From an uncultured Granulicatella sp. (GTDB lineage Bacteria > Bacillota > Bacilli > Lactobacillales > Aerococcaceae): a stretch of DNA of 64,000 bases. Positions 25,427 to 33,902 of the stretch are shown one piece after another. Under the pieces are notes generated by a model, which worked only from the letters and a program-made list of their open reading frames with translations, was not told where the DNA came from and made no database searches. Both the position numbers and the translations under genes were made by a program. Position 1 is the first letter of the stretch. The number at the start of each line of letters is the position of its first letter. Location of the stretch: positions 1-64,000 of the forward strand of contig NZ_CALHIF010000056.1 of the NCBI RefSeq assembly GCF_938030755.1, in the 5' to 3' direction.

Positions 25427-25479
25427 AATTATCAAATATGATAATTACCATATTTGGTAATTACGTATCATAAATGATA
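25427..25479. repeat. Chain of three short palindromes sharing arms
   Basis: AATTATCA/TGATAATT (25427-25446), AATTACCA/TGGTAATT (25443-25462) and TATCA/TGATA (25466-25479), each with a 4-base loop. The first two share the AATT, so they cannot fold as hairpins together. It lies between convergent genes with no promoter nearby. Confidence 0.55.
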
Positions 25480-25488
25480 TAAAAGAAG

Positions 25489-25522
25489 ATGTAACAAATG
25501 TGACGTCACATTTTTGTTACAT
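25489..25522. repeat. 34-bp palindrome centred on TGTGACGTCACA
   Basis: ATGTAACAAA, then the perfect dyad TGTGACGTCACA at 25499-25510, then TT and TTTGTTACAT. Only a two-base bulge breaks the symmetry. There is no T run and no gene start nearby, so its role is unclear. Confidence 0.55.
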
Positions 25523-25544
25523 CGTAAATTTTAGATAAGAAAAC

Positions 25545-25581
25545 AGCACCAAGGGCATTCAAGGAATACCTTTGGTGCTGT
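25545..25581 (-). terminator. Terminator of the lipoprotein array
   Basis: AGCACCAAGG and CCTTTGGTGCT arms. Read on the minus strand it is followed by a GTTTTCTT tract, so it ends the leftward lipoprotein transcript. Confidence 0.8.
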
Positions 25582-25597
25582 GTTTATTGGTTTGAGG

Positions 25598-26143
25598 TTA
25601 TTTTTTTACATATCCATTTTTTTCTAATTTTTTAACGGCTTCACTGTAATATAGTGGAACATTTTTAGCTGGATATTTCTTTGGATCACGTTTGTTTAGT
25701 TCTACAAAGTCCATTGTATTGTAGTCAAACGTGTTTTTGCGGGTATATACCCCGTCCTTAAATTCAAGCGATCCTTCGATTCCTTTAACACCTTTTGTTT
25801 CGTCAAAGGCTTTTTGAAGGGTTACTTTAAATTGTTCTGGATCTTGACCCATTTCTTTTGGATTATAAACATAAGTACCTTCTTGTTTATAAACAACATC
25901 ATCTTTGTAGTAGTACTTCAGTGTAACAGTAACACCAGGCTCTTTGTGTTCGTAAGTTGCTTCGCCTGTTTGATTGCTTTTAGCAGATTGAGTAGTTGTA
26001 GCTGTTGTAGTTGGTGCTTGTGTTGTTGCTTGGACAACAGTCGTTTGTGCGGAAGTTTCGTCAACTTTCTTTTCTCCACTTTGACATGCTGCAAGAGCAA
26101 CAGTAGTCGATAATAATGCAATAAATTTATAAGTCTTTTTCAT
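25598..26143 (-). CDS. DUF1307/YehR-like lipoprotein, paralog 1
   Basis: A 181-residue lipoprotein. The signal peptide ends in the lipobox LAAC, so Cys20 should be lipidated and the protein anchored outside the membrane. A Thr/Ala/Gln-rich linker (about 22-55) precedes a domain of about 125 residues with LKYYYKDDVVYKQEGTYVYN and ends KKLEKNGYVKK. The domain matches the other three proteins of this array and looks like DUF1307. AAGGAG precedes the ATG at 26143. Function is unknown. Confidence 0.82.
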   Translation of the reverse strand: MKKTYKFIALLSTTVALAACQSGEKKVDETSAQTTVVQATTQAPTTTATTTQSAKSNQTGEATYEHKEPGVTVTLKYYYKDDVVYKQEGTYVYNPKEMGQDPEQFKVTLQKAFDETKGVKGIEGSLEFKDGVYTRKNTFDYNTMDFVELNKRDPKKYPAKNVPLYYSEAVKKLEKNGYVKK

Positions 26144-26179
26144 GAGTTTCTCCTTAAACATCTATTCCTGATGATTGTA

Positions 26180-26794
26180 TTATTTTTGTTGGAAATCTGC
26201 TTCTAAAAGCACTTTTTTCATGGCTCTAAAGCTCGTAGAATATTTATTCAGTTTAAATTCAGGATCAATTTCTTTTAGTTTAGTAAAATCAATTTTTGTA
26301 TAATCCATTTCAAAAGATTGAATTAGTTTTTCACCTTCACTTTCAAGCGTAACGATGAATCCTTCCATGTTTTTGGATCGTTCCTTCGCAATTTTATAAG
26401 TTGCTTCAACCGTTTCTTTTTGTGCTTTAGCAATGATTTCTTTGGTTTCCTCCGTTATGCCAGGCAATGATGTAAAGTCAAAGATATTCTTAGTGACCTG
26501 TCTAGTCACTTGGTCCCCTTTATGATAAATGATCATGGTTGTAAAACTTCCAGGAAGAGAAATTTCGAATACGGCTTGTTCTTCCTGTGCATTGGGATCA
26601 TTTGTTTTTGCAACGGTTGTTGGAGCGGTAGTCGTAGGAGTAGCTGTTGTTGTTTGTGCGACAGTTGCTTGAACTTGTGTCGTTTGTGCTACCGTTGTTG
26701 GATTTTTTTCTTCGGAATCTTTATTTTGTCCACAAGCAACCAGAAAGAAACCACATGTGGCAAGAAGAGCCAGTTGTTTGGTACGTGTATTCAT
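26180..26794 (-). CDS. DUF1307/YehR-like lipoprotein, paralog 2
   Basis: A 204-residue lipoprotein with lipobox LVAC. The linker is the longest of the array, with Thr/Ala/Val repeats such as VAQTTQVQATVAQTT, followed by a diverged domain: MIIYHKGDQVTRQVTKNIFD and ending KKVLLEADFQQK. GAAGGAGA supports the start at 26794. Gap to the next gene is only 36 bases, so it is co-transcribed. The most divergent of the four. Confidence 0.8.
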   Translation of the reverse strand: MNTRTKQLALLATCGFFLVACGQNKDSEEKNPTTVAQTTQVQATVAQTTTATPTTTAPTTVAKTNDPNAQEEQAVFEISLPGSFTTMIIYHKGDQVTRQVTKNIFDFTSLPGITEETKEIIAKAQKETVEATYKIAKERSKNMEGFIVTLESEGEKLIQSFEMDYTKIDFTKLKEIDPEFKLNKYSTSFRAMKKVLLEADFQQK

Positions 26795-26837
26795 ATTAAT
26801 CTCCTTCAAAAAGTAAATCTTCGAGGATTAAGTAAGA

Positions 26838-27386
26838 TTATTGAACTTCTTTGAATCCTTCTTTAACGAGGAAGTTTTTAGTAACTTCATAGCTTACTGT
26901 ATTATCATCTTTTGGTTTAAAGCTTGGAACGATTTCTTTTAATTTAGCAAAGTCTGTTTTTGAATAGTCGACTGTGAAGTTTTGAATGACTTTACCATCT
27001 TTGATTTCAACTGATGAAGTGATTCCTTCTACTCCTTTATAAGCTGCAAAAGCTGCTTCGAGTTGTGTTTTGATTTGTTCTTCAGTAGCTTGAGTTTCCA
27101 TTTCTTTCACATTGTAAATATTCTCAGTCGTTTGTTTCACAAGAACGTCACCTTTAGAGTACATGATAACACGAGAGGTTACGCCTTTAGCAGACTGTTC
27201 TAACACTGTTTTCTTTTCATCATCAGTTGCCGCAGTTGTTGTTGGGGCAGTTGTTGTAGCAGTAGTGGTTGTTTCTTTTGAGGTAGAGGATGTAGTAGTG
27301 GTTGTATTATTATCTTTTTGACCACAACCAGCTAATACTAAACCTGTAATAAATAAAATGGCTAATACTTTCGATTTTTTGTTCAT
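26838..27386 (-). CDS. DUF1307/YehR-like lipoprotein, paralog 3
   Basis: A 182-residue lipoprotein with lipobox LAGC at the end of a typical signal peptide. Linker of about 35 residues made mainly of Thr and Ala (SSTSKETTTTATTTAPTTT), then the shared domain with MYSKGDVLVKQTTENIYN and KNFLVKEGFKEVQ at the end. The ribosome site is weak (GAAGAG, about 11 bases away). An 82-base gap separates it from paralog 4. Confidence 0.82.
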   Translation of the reverse strand: MNKKSKVLAILFITGLVLAGCGQKDNNTTTTTSSTSKETTTTATTTAPTTTAATDDEKKTVLEQSAKGVTSRVIMYSKGDVLVKQTTENIYNVKEMETQATEEQIKTQLEAAFAAYKGVEGITSSVEIKDGKVIQNFTVDYSKTDFAKLKEIVPSFKPKDDNTVSYEVTKNFLVKEGFKEVQ

Positions 27387-27468
27387 GATGTTGTTCTTAC
27401 TCTTCTTTTTTTAATTATAGGAAAACCGGACGAAGAATATTATCCTCCCCCGGTTTTATATGATCCTT

Positions 27469-27912
27469 TTATTTCTTTTCTTTGTATCCTGCTTTTAATA
27501 AAGATTCTTTAGAAGCTTTAAAGCTAATTTTATCTCCGTCACCAGTAAATTCTTGAGGGAAGGCTTTTCTTAATTCAGAAACCTTAGCTTTAGTGTAATC
27601 CACTGTTAGATTTTGAATAAGATTTCCATCTTTAGATTCAACACTAGCAGTAACGCCATCAACAGCAGTATATTTGTTATTTACTTCTTCGATTTGTTTT
27701 CTGGCTTCTTCTTCAGTAACCCCTAATTTTTTTAAATCATAAGTATTTGTAGCAGTTTGTTTTGTTACTAAATCGTTATTATAGTAGTAAGTTAAAACTG
27801 AATTTACTCCATTTTGATTTAATTCAAATGAAGAAGATTCTTCTTTACCGCATCCTAGTAATACGAATAGTGCTGCGAAAAATACAGCGATTAATTTCAA
27901 GGTTTTTTTCAT
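27469..27912 (-). CDS. DUF1307/YehR-like lipoprotein, paralog 4
   Basis: A 147-residue lipoprotein with lipobox LLGC. It lacks the Thr/Ala linker of the others: the domain starts right after the lipid anchor (ELNQNGVNSVLTYYYNNDLV), so it probably is the ancestral form. It ends KESLLKAGYKEKK. The ATG at 27912 has AAAGGA 8 bases away; an ATG at 27921 overlaps that site and is rejected. First gene of the leftward array. Confidence 0.85.
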   Translation of the reverse strand: MKKTLKLIAVFFAALFVLLGCGKEESSSFELNQNGVNSVLTYYYNNDLVTKQTATNTYDLKKLGVTEEEARKQIEEVNNKYTAVDGVTASVESKDGNLIQNLTVDYTKAKVSELRKAFPQEFTGDGDKISFKASKESLLKAGYKEKK

Positions 27913-28079
27913 GAAATTCATCCTTTCAATTTGTAATATACTTGTATTATAAATCTAAAGATTCTATTATGCAAGAATTTTTGTAAGATTCCTTCGAATA
28001 GGCTGTTAGAAGATAGTTCATTGGTTAGAATGAAATACGGTATGTTATACTACAATTATCGTGAAATGGAGGAAAGAAA

Positions 28080-29120
28080 ATGAGTCAAACAATTGATTTC
28101 TTAAAAGAATTAGTAGCCATTCCATCCCCAACAGGGTACACAAAAGATGTTCAAGATTATTTAATAGAAGTGTTAACGGATATGGGATACCAGCCAAAAC
28201 GTACAGCAAAAGGACTGGTCATTGTAACTGTAGAAGGAGCAAATGATAAAGAACATCGTGCAATTACGGCTCATATCGATACGCTTGGAGCGATTGTACG
28301 AGCGGTGAAACCAGACGGACGTTTGAAGTTGGATCGTATTGGTGGTTTTGCTTGGAATATGATTGAAGGAGAAAATTGTACTGTTCATATTGCCGCAAAC
28401 GGAAATACAGTTTCAGGAACAATTTTATTACATCAAACGAGTGTTCATGTATACAAAGAAGCAGGCACGATTGAACGCAGTCAAAATAATATGGAAGTAC
28501 GATTAGATGAGAAAGTCACTAATGAAAAAGAGACGAGAGCTTTAGGAATTGAAGTGGGAGATTTTGTTTCTTTTGATCCACGATTTGTTGTCACACCAAC
28601 AGGATTTGTTAAGAGTCGTTTCTTAGACGATAAGGTCAGCGCTGCGATTTTACTTACCTTATTGAAAAAATATAAAAAAGAGGGAATCACCTTACCAGTA
28701 ACGACTCACTTTATGTTTAGCTGTATTGAAGAAACTGGAACTGGAGCCAATAGTAGTATTCCTTCAGAAGTGGTTGAGTTTCTTGCAGTGGATATGGGAG
28801 CGATGGGGGATGACCAACAAACCGATGAATATACAGTTTCGATTTGTGTAAAAGATGGGTCAGGACCTTATAACTATGATTTCCGTCAACAGTTAGTCAG
28901 TCTTTGTAAGGAAAAAGGGATTCCGTTTAAACTGGATATTTATCCTTATTATGGAAGTGATGCTTCTGCGGCGATGAGAGCTGGGGCAGAAGTAAAACAC
29001 GCACTCCTAGGAGCAGGAATTGAATCAAGTCACTCTTATGAAAGAACGCATATCGATTCTATTGAAGCGACTCAATCTTTAGTAGATGCTTATTTATTAA
29101 GTGATTTAATTGAAGAATAA
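28080..29120 (+). CDS. M42 family metallopeptidase (FrvX/PepA-like)
   Basis: A 346-residue cytoplasmic metalloaminopeptidase. Ligand motifs appear in order: AHIDTLGAIV, LDDKVSAAI, CIEETGTGANS, VDMGAMGDD and the C-terminal SSHSYERTHID. M42 enzymes trim N-terminal residues from peptides and form large tetrahedral complexes; some are annotated as glutamyl aminopeptidase or endoglucanase. ATGGAGGAAAG precedes the start. Stand-alone gene. Confidence 0.9.
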   Translation: MSQTIDFLKELVAIPSPTGYTKDVQDYLIEVLTDMGYQPKRTAKGLVIVTVEGANDKEHRAITAHIDTLGAIVRAVKPDGRLKLDRIGGFAWNMIEGENCTVHIAANGNTVSGTILLHQTSVHVYKEAGTIERSQNNMEVRLDEKVTNEKETRALGIEVGDFVSFDPRFVVTPTGFVKSRFLDDKVSAAILLTLLKKYKKEGITLPVTTHFMFSCIEETGTGANSSIPSEVVEFLAVDMGAMGDDQQTDEYTVSICVKDGSGPYNYDFRQQLVSLCKEKGIPFKLDIYPYYGSDASAAMRAGAEVKHALLGAGIESSHSYERTHIDSIEATQSLVDAYLLSDLIEE

Positions 29121-29125
29121 CCGTA

Positions 29126-29160
29126 ACCCTTCCCATAAATTTGTGGGAAGGGCTTTTTTG
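29126..29160 (+). terminator. Terminator after the M42 peptidase
   Basis: CCCTTCCCA and TGGGAAGGG arms, then CTTTTTTG. Confidence 0.92.
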
Positions 29161-29183
29161 CTTCAAAATTTAGAATATCTTTG

Positions 29184-29212
29184 TTGACAGCACTCCCATC
29201 AAATAGTATACT
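29184..29212 (+). promoter_or_regulatory. Consensus promoter of the histidine-triad gene
   Basis: TTGACA, exactly 17 bases, then TATACT. The strongest promoter match in the window. Confidence 0.85.
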
Positions 29213-29214
29213 CT

Positions 29215-29235
29215 AAAACGTAAAACTTACGATTT
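29215..29235 (+). promoter_or_regulatory. Zur-like operator
   Basis: Left half AAAACGTAA and right half TTACGATTT separated by 3 bases. It differs from the Gram-positive Zur consensus (AAATCGTAAT and ATTACGATTT) at about three positions. It starts 3 bases after the -10, over the expected transcription start, so bound repressor would block the gene when zinc is plentiful. Confidence 0.65.
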
Positions 29236-29252
29236 AAGAAAGTGGGAGATGA

Positions 29253-31379
29253 ATGAATAAAAAAGAGAAGGTACTTCTAGGAGGGACAGTTGCCTTAGGG
29301 CTTGTCTTTACTTCAGGAATGATTTTATCTAATCAACAAAATCAAGTGAATCAAGTAGCAGAAAGTACGGTTGAACAAACGACGATTTCTCCTGAGCAGA
29401 TGGCGAAGTATGAACAAGCTGCAAAGGAAATTAAAGATAATAAACCTAAAACAATTGTGGGAGAAGTTTTTGAAAATGGGTATCTAAAGAAACATGGAGA
29501 CCATTACCATTTTGTATTTGGGACTCCACCTTCTGATGCGATTTATGAGCAGAAGAAACAAATTAGCCAAAGCAACCATTCAGATGATGATTATGTTTTT
29601 AATCCAAAAGATATTGTGAGTGAAAATGAATTAGGGTTTGTGGTGAGACACGGTGATCACTATCACTTTATTTATCGTTCACAACTGGCAAATGCTCAAA
29701 CTGTTACTAGAGAAGATGAAACGGGGAAAAAACGGACTTGTAAATTACTCCGAATTCCTCATGGGGATCATTTCCATGATGTACTAGACTGCGGGGATGG
29801 AACTGCTCATTATAGTTTTGATGATGAACCTACCTCTCATCCTGGAGGCGGAACGAGTGGAACCGTTGCTGCAGCCTCTACTCCTTCAAGACAACATCAA
29901 AATAGTACGACTACAACACCTACTGTTCAAACGTCTACTTCAGATATGACGACACCAGGGGACAAAGAATTAACTTTACAATCTCCTGAAATTCAAAAAT
30001 ATTTGGATTATATTACGTATGCATATGGCGTAGAAAGAGATAGTATCAAATTTGAATCAGTCACTAATGATCAAGGTGAATATATTGGAAAAGTATTTGC
30101 CTTTCAAAATATGGAACAAGGGCAAGATAAAAATCATATCCATCCTTGGGTTATTCCATTGAAACGATTTGAAGTACCAAATTCTGATCCGTCGATTCCT
30201 GCTGAAGTGAGACTTTCACAGGAAATTGATTTGATTGCACGTCGTATGGGAATCTCTCGTACAGCGATTCGTATTGTCAATGGACGTTTTGATATTCCAC
30301 ATGGTGACCATAGTCATTCAATGAATATCGTGAATAAAGATGGGATTGAAGCCTACGAAAAAAATAAATTACCAGGAATCGTACCACCATTTGTGGCAGG
30401 GGATTTGAATCAAGAAGAAGTGTTTCAAAAAATTGACGAGGTGAAAACTCGCGCCCAAGAGAAATACAAAGAAGATCCAGTTACTTTAAATCGAATCTTA
30501 GTGGCTTTAAATGAATATAAAGAGCAAGTACAACAAAAAGGAAATTCAACGGAAGGCTTTATGAAAGGACTAGAAAACTTTGAAAAGAAAGTCGTGAATA
30601 AAGAACAAGATGTTGAAATTTCGATAACACCACAAGAGCAGAAAATGAATGCAACTCATGAAGATACAATTCGTAAGATTAGTGAGTTATCATTGAAAGA
30701 CTACGGAGTTACGGCTGATGAGCTAAAAGATTTGGCTACAAAAGCAAGAGAAAGTGGAAAAGAAGCGCAAGTGAATGCAATTGCTTCGTTAATTCAAGCA
30801 TTACGGGATGCCAATGACCGCATTAGTATTGAAGGCATGCGCTATTTATACTTCTTTACGCAACATGTATTAGACAAAGAATTGCCAGCAGCTTTAAGAG
30901 AAGAGGTAGCTAGTCTCATCAAACGATATATGGGATCTCGTTTGAACTTTGGAACAACGGCTGTTGAAGCGCTTATTATTGAATCTTATCGTACTAAATT
31001 AGCTATTAAAGAAGCGCATGCGAACTTTAATGGCAAAGTAGACGGTGCAATCGGTAAGAATCTAAAAGACATTATGACACCGGCTTCTGCGGATGAACTA
31101 AGTGTCTTAGAGGAAGCCAAAGACTTCTCTGAAGGGACTTTAGATGATGCGGATAAAGATAATAGTATTCCAAAGAGCTCTATTTTAGATCAAAAAGAAG
31201 AAGAAAAATCTACTGAAGCAACAACAGTGTCATTAAGCACTTCAGAGACAACATCTACTTCTACGGAGGAGAGTACTGAGGAAAAGAGCACTAGTGCTCC
31301 TGAAACAGAAGCTTCAACCTCTCAAGAAGTTACAACAGAAGCTCGTAGTGATACGACGAGTGAGTCCACGCAAAAATAG
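29253..31379 (+). CDS. Pneumococcal-type histidine triad (Pht) surface protein
   Basis: A 708-residue exported protein. The N-terminus is a signal or membrane anchor (about 5-26) without a lipobox. Four histidine triads are visible: HGDHYH at 81 and 133, HGDHFH at 170 and HGDHSH at 350, plus NHIHPW near 293. Such triads bind zinc and in streptococci pass it to the AdcA importer. Two cysteines flank the third triad. A helical middle (380-620) is followed by a Ser/Thr/Glu tail. No LPXTG is present, so retention must be by the N-terminus. A Zur-like box at its promoter supports a zinc role. Confidence 0.9.
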   Translation: MNKKEKVLLGGTVALGLVFTSGMILSNQQNQVNQVAESTVEQTTISPEQMAKYEQAAKEIKDNKPKTIVGEVFENGYLKKHGDHYHFVFGTPPSDAIYEQKKQISQSNHSDDDYVFNPKDIVSENELGFVVRHGDHYHFIYRSQLANAQTVTREDETGKKRTCKLLRIPHGDHFHDVLDCGDGTAHYSFDDEPTSHPGGGTSGTVAAASTPSRQHQNSTTTTPTVQTSTSDMTTPGDKELTLQSPEIQKYLDYITYAYGVERDSIKFESVTNDQGEYIGKVFAFQNMEQGQDKNHIHPWVIPLKRFEVPNSDPSIPAEVRLSQEIDLIARRMGISRTAIRIVNGRFDIPHGDHSHSMNIVNKDGIEAYEKNKLPGIVPPFVAGDLNQEEVFQKIDEVKTRAQEKYKEDPVTLNRILVALNEYKEQVQQKGNSTEGFMKGLENFEKKVVNKEQDVEISITPQEQKMNATHEDTIRKISELSLKDYGVTADELKDLATKARESGKEAQVNAIASLIQALRDANDRISIEGMRYLYFFTQHVLDKELPAALREEVASLIKRYMGSRLNFGTTAVEALIIESYRTKLAIKEAHANFNGKVDGAIGKNLKDIMTPASADELSVLEEAKDFSEGTLDDADKDNSIPKSSILDQKEEEKSTEATTVSLSTSETTSTSTEESTEEKSTSAPETEASTSQEVTTEARSDTTSESTQK

Positions 31380-31439
31380 TGGGAAAGAATAAGGAAATTG
31401 GGAATCAATCTCCTAAATTAAAAGGAAGAAAATATGAAT

Positions 31440-31490
31440 GAAAAGCATGTCAAATGGTCTATTTTGGAACTTTGACATGCTTTCCTTTTA
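31440..31490 (+). terminator. Terminator after the histidine-triad gene
   Basis: AAAGCATGTCAAA and TTTGACATGCTTT arms around a 16-base loop, then CCTTTTAG. Confidence 0.8.
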
Positions 31491-31548
31491 GTCGAGAATA
31501 GAAATTATGTTATACTAATACAGCATTCTATACGAAGGAGGGGTTTAA

Positions 31549-32448
31549 ATGAGCGTAATGCACTTTGGAGATAATACTTGGATTAATATCAATTCAGATT
31601 TGATTAGTGAATACTCATCCATTTATGATACGTATGAAATCGATGATGAAATGATTGAATATGCACTGGATAAAAATGAGCGAGCACATATGGAATACAA
31701 CCGTCGAACGAAAACGCTGGTTGTTATTTATAATGTATTAAACTTGTCTAAAGAAGAGAACCACTATGAAACGATTCCATTAACATTCATTGTTCGTCAA
31801 AATCAAATTGTCACGATTTCAAATAGTCAAAATGAATACATTATCGATGCGATTGTAGAAGAGTTGGAAGAGAATCTTCATTGGAATGTGTTTAATCTTT
31901 TATTGCATAGCCTTTTTGTCATTTCGGAGCATTACTTCCCAGTAATTGAAAAATTAAATAAAGAACAGCAAAATATTAGCAAACTCCTTCGAAAGAAAAC
32001 GACTAAGAATAATTTATTTGCACTTTCTGATTTGGAAATTGGTGGAATGTATTTAGTATCTGCCACTAAGCAAAATGCAGTTGTATTAGAGCAATTGAAA
32101 ACGCAACAAGCCTTTAAAGAATTCGATGATTTTGAAAGAGAGCAATTGGAAGACAATATTATCGAAGCAAAACAATTAGTTGAGATGACAGATTTACATC
32201 TTCAAATTTTAAGACAAATTTCTGGAACGTATAATAATGTTTTGAATAATAATTTGAATGATACGATGAAATTTTTAACAGTCATCTCGATTTTGATGAC
32301 CATTCCAGATATTGTGACAGGATTTTTTGGAATGAACGTTCAAATTCCTTTGACGGAACTACGATATGGATGGGCCATTATTCTCTTCATCATTGCACTC
32401 GGTTGGATGGGTGCACTCAAAGTGATTCAAAAGCTAATGAAAGATTAA
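31549..32448 (+). CDS. CorA-type divalent cation transporter
   Basis: A 299-residue protein with a long cytoplasmic N-terminal domain and two C-terminal membrane helices. The CorA signature GMN lies at the end of the first helix, in FFGMNVQIP. CorA proteins are pentameric magnesium channels, some carrying cobalt, nickel or zinc. The usual acidic loop after GMN is weak here. The C-terminus KVIQKLMKD is basic, as expected. AAGGAGG precedes the ATG and TATACT at 31511 is a likely -10. Confidence 0.88.
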   Translation: MSVMHFGDNTWININSDLISEYSSIYDTYEIDDEMIEYALDKNERAHMEYNRRTKTLVVIYNVLNLSKEENHYETIPLTFIVRQNQIVTISNSQNEYIIDAIVEELEENLHWNVFNLLLHSLFVISEHYFPVIEKLNKEQQNISKLLRKKTTKNNLFALSDLEIGGMYLVSATKQNAVVLEQLKTQQAFKEFDDFEREQLEDNIIEAKQLVEMTDLHLQILRQISGTYNNVLNNNLNDTMKFLTVISILMTIPDIVTGFFGMNVQIPLTELRYGWAIILFIIALGWMGALKVIQKLMKD

Positions 32449-32487
32449 AAAAGAGCAACTTCCCTTATTGAGGAAGTTGCTCTTTTG
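32447..32487. terminator. Bidirectional terminator between corA and rnhC
   Basis: AAAAGAGCAACTTCC and GGAAGTTGCTCTTTT arms with A and T runs on both sides. Confidence 0.93.
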
Positions 32488-33402
32488 CTATTTCATCCGT
32501 TTTGCTTTTTCAGTATTGGCAAAGTGAATTTTTGCGACTTTACGTAAAGTATCCATTCCGTTGTGTTTAAGAATTTTTGCTGCTATTTGATCCACATTGC
32601 TTCCTGCACCACTTGGTAGTTTATACCCGAATTCTGCACTCAATGAGTCTAAACCATCCAGGAAAGCGCATCTAGCAATCATTGATGCCGCTGCTACTGC
32701 GATATGATGGCTTTCGCCTTTTGTAATAAAGTACGTTTTATTTTTATCGACTAAAGGCTGCCCTTTTAAATAACGATAATATAATTCTGGCTTACAAAAT
32801 TGATCGATTAAATACCCTTCAGGAGATTCCGGCATGATGTTTTCACTTAAGAGACGTAGGGCTTGATTGTGAAGAAGAGCCTTCATTTCATTTAAGTTTT
32901 TGACTTGTTGAACCTCATTGTATTTTTGGGGCCAAAGCGTCAATAATTTATAAGGAATGACCTCTTTAATTTTAGGAACGAGAGCTCGGATTTGTTCATC
33001 CGTTAAATCTTTAGAGTCTTTAACCCCCATTTTTTTAAGAAGTGGGATATGTTCTTTTGAAACGTAAGCACTGGCAACGGTTAAAGGACCAAAGTAAGCT
33101 CCGTTTCCAACTTCATCGCTACCCATGACGCTCCAAGAAGAAAAATTCTTTGGAAGAGAAGGCTCGTCTTTTGATTTTCCTTCAAATGTTTCCATCAAAG
33201 GTTCCAGCTGATTATTTTGAATAAACTCTTCAATGCCTTTTCCTTGGAATAGCACTTTACCAGATTGATAGGCAGTAATGGTTAACCCATCAATCTTCAA
33301 CCTTAAAACAGCGTGTGGAGGAGGGGACTGTACATATGAAGGATATTTTGCTTCTAATGCGGAAACCTGTTTGGCTGAAAGTGTTAATGTTAATGAATTC
33401 AT
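32488..33402 (-). CDS. rnhC: Ribonuclease HIII
   Basis: A 304-residue enzyme that removes RNA from RNA-DNA hybrids. The TBP-like N-terminal domain (about 1-85) is followed by the type 2 RNase H domain beginning GSDEVGNGAYFGPLTVAS, with the catalytic D/E, and KDSKDLTDE. The length and N-terminal domain separate it from RNase HII. AAGGAGG precedes the ATG at 33402; a longer frame to 33435 has no site. It is divergent from zapA, the common Firmicute order. Confidence 0.93.
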   Translation of the reverse strand: MNSLTLTLSAKQVSALEAKYPSYVQSPPPHAVLRLKIDGLTITAYQSGKVLFQGKGIEEFIQNNQLEPLMETFEGKSKDEPSLPKNFSSWSVMGSDEVGNGAYFGPLTVASAYVSKEHIPLLKKMGVKDSKDLTDEQIRALVPKIKEVIPYKLLTLWPQKYNEVQQVKNLNEMKALLHNQALRLLSENIMPESPEGYLIDQFCKPELYYRYLKGQPLVDKNKTYFITKGESHHIAVAAASMIARCAFLDGLDSLSAEFGYKLPSGAGSNVDQIAAKILKHNGMDTLRKVAKIHFANTEKAKRMK

Positions 33403-33540
33403 AGTAATCCTCCTTGTTCTTTCTAAGAATACCATGAGAACATTTATTCGTCTACTCCTTCAAAAAGAGGATTATTCGTGTTTTTTTGCTCAAAAAATGG
33501 TAGAATAAGATGATATTATGAGGAATGGAGATGATCTATT

Positions 33541-33897
33541 GTGAAACAACCGAAATCAAGAGTTAAAGCAGTCATTGCCGGCAAATCCTATACGATTATT
33601 GGGAAAAAGTCTCAACAAGAAATGCAAAGTATTGTGAGAGTCTTACAAGAGCAATTAGATCAAATCACCCGAGTATCAGACAAATTATCGAATGAAGAAG
33701 TGGCACTCCTAGCAGCGATCAATGCTATTTCAAATCAATTCGAAAAACAAGAAGAAGTCGTCGCATTGAAAAAGCGAGTAGAGCAGTTAGAAAAAGAAGT
33801 GCAAAATGCGCATCATAAGCGACCTTCCATTGACTCAAAAAGAAAAAAAGAATTAGAAAAACAATTTGAATTGCAACAAGATTTGTTGAGAAGGTAG
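33541..33897 (+). CDS. zapA: Cell division protein ZapA
   Basis: A 118-residue FtsZ-binding protein with a short N-terminal globular part (VKAVIAGKSYTIIGK) and a long coiled coil from about 65 to the end. It starts with GTG at 33541, with GGAGATG about 10 bases before. ZapA bundles FtsZ at the division ring. It is followed by cvpA after 5 bases and then mutS2, as in most Bacilli. Confidence 0.88.
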   Translation: MKQPKSRVKAVIAGKSYTIIGKKSQQEMQSIVRVLQEQLDQITRVSDKLSNEEVALLAAINAISNQFEKQEEVVALKKRVEQLEKEVQNAHHKRPSIDSKRKKELEKQFELQQDLLRR

Positions 33898-33902
33898 GGT
33901 TT

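Noticed and set aside
24949..25600. A CRISPR array or iteron origin in the palindrome-rich region
   Set aside because: The repeats are inverted and unequal, with no constant-length spacers, no cas genes and no replication initiator.
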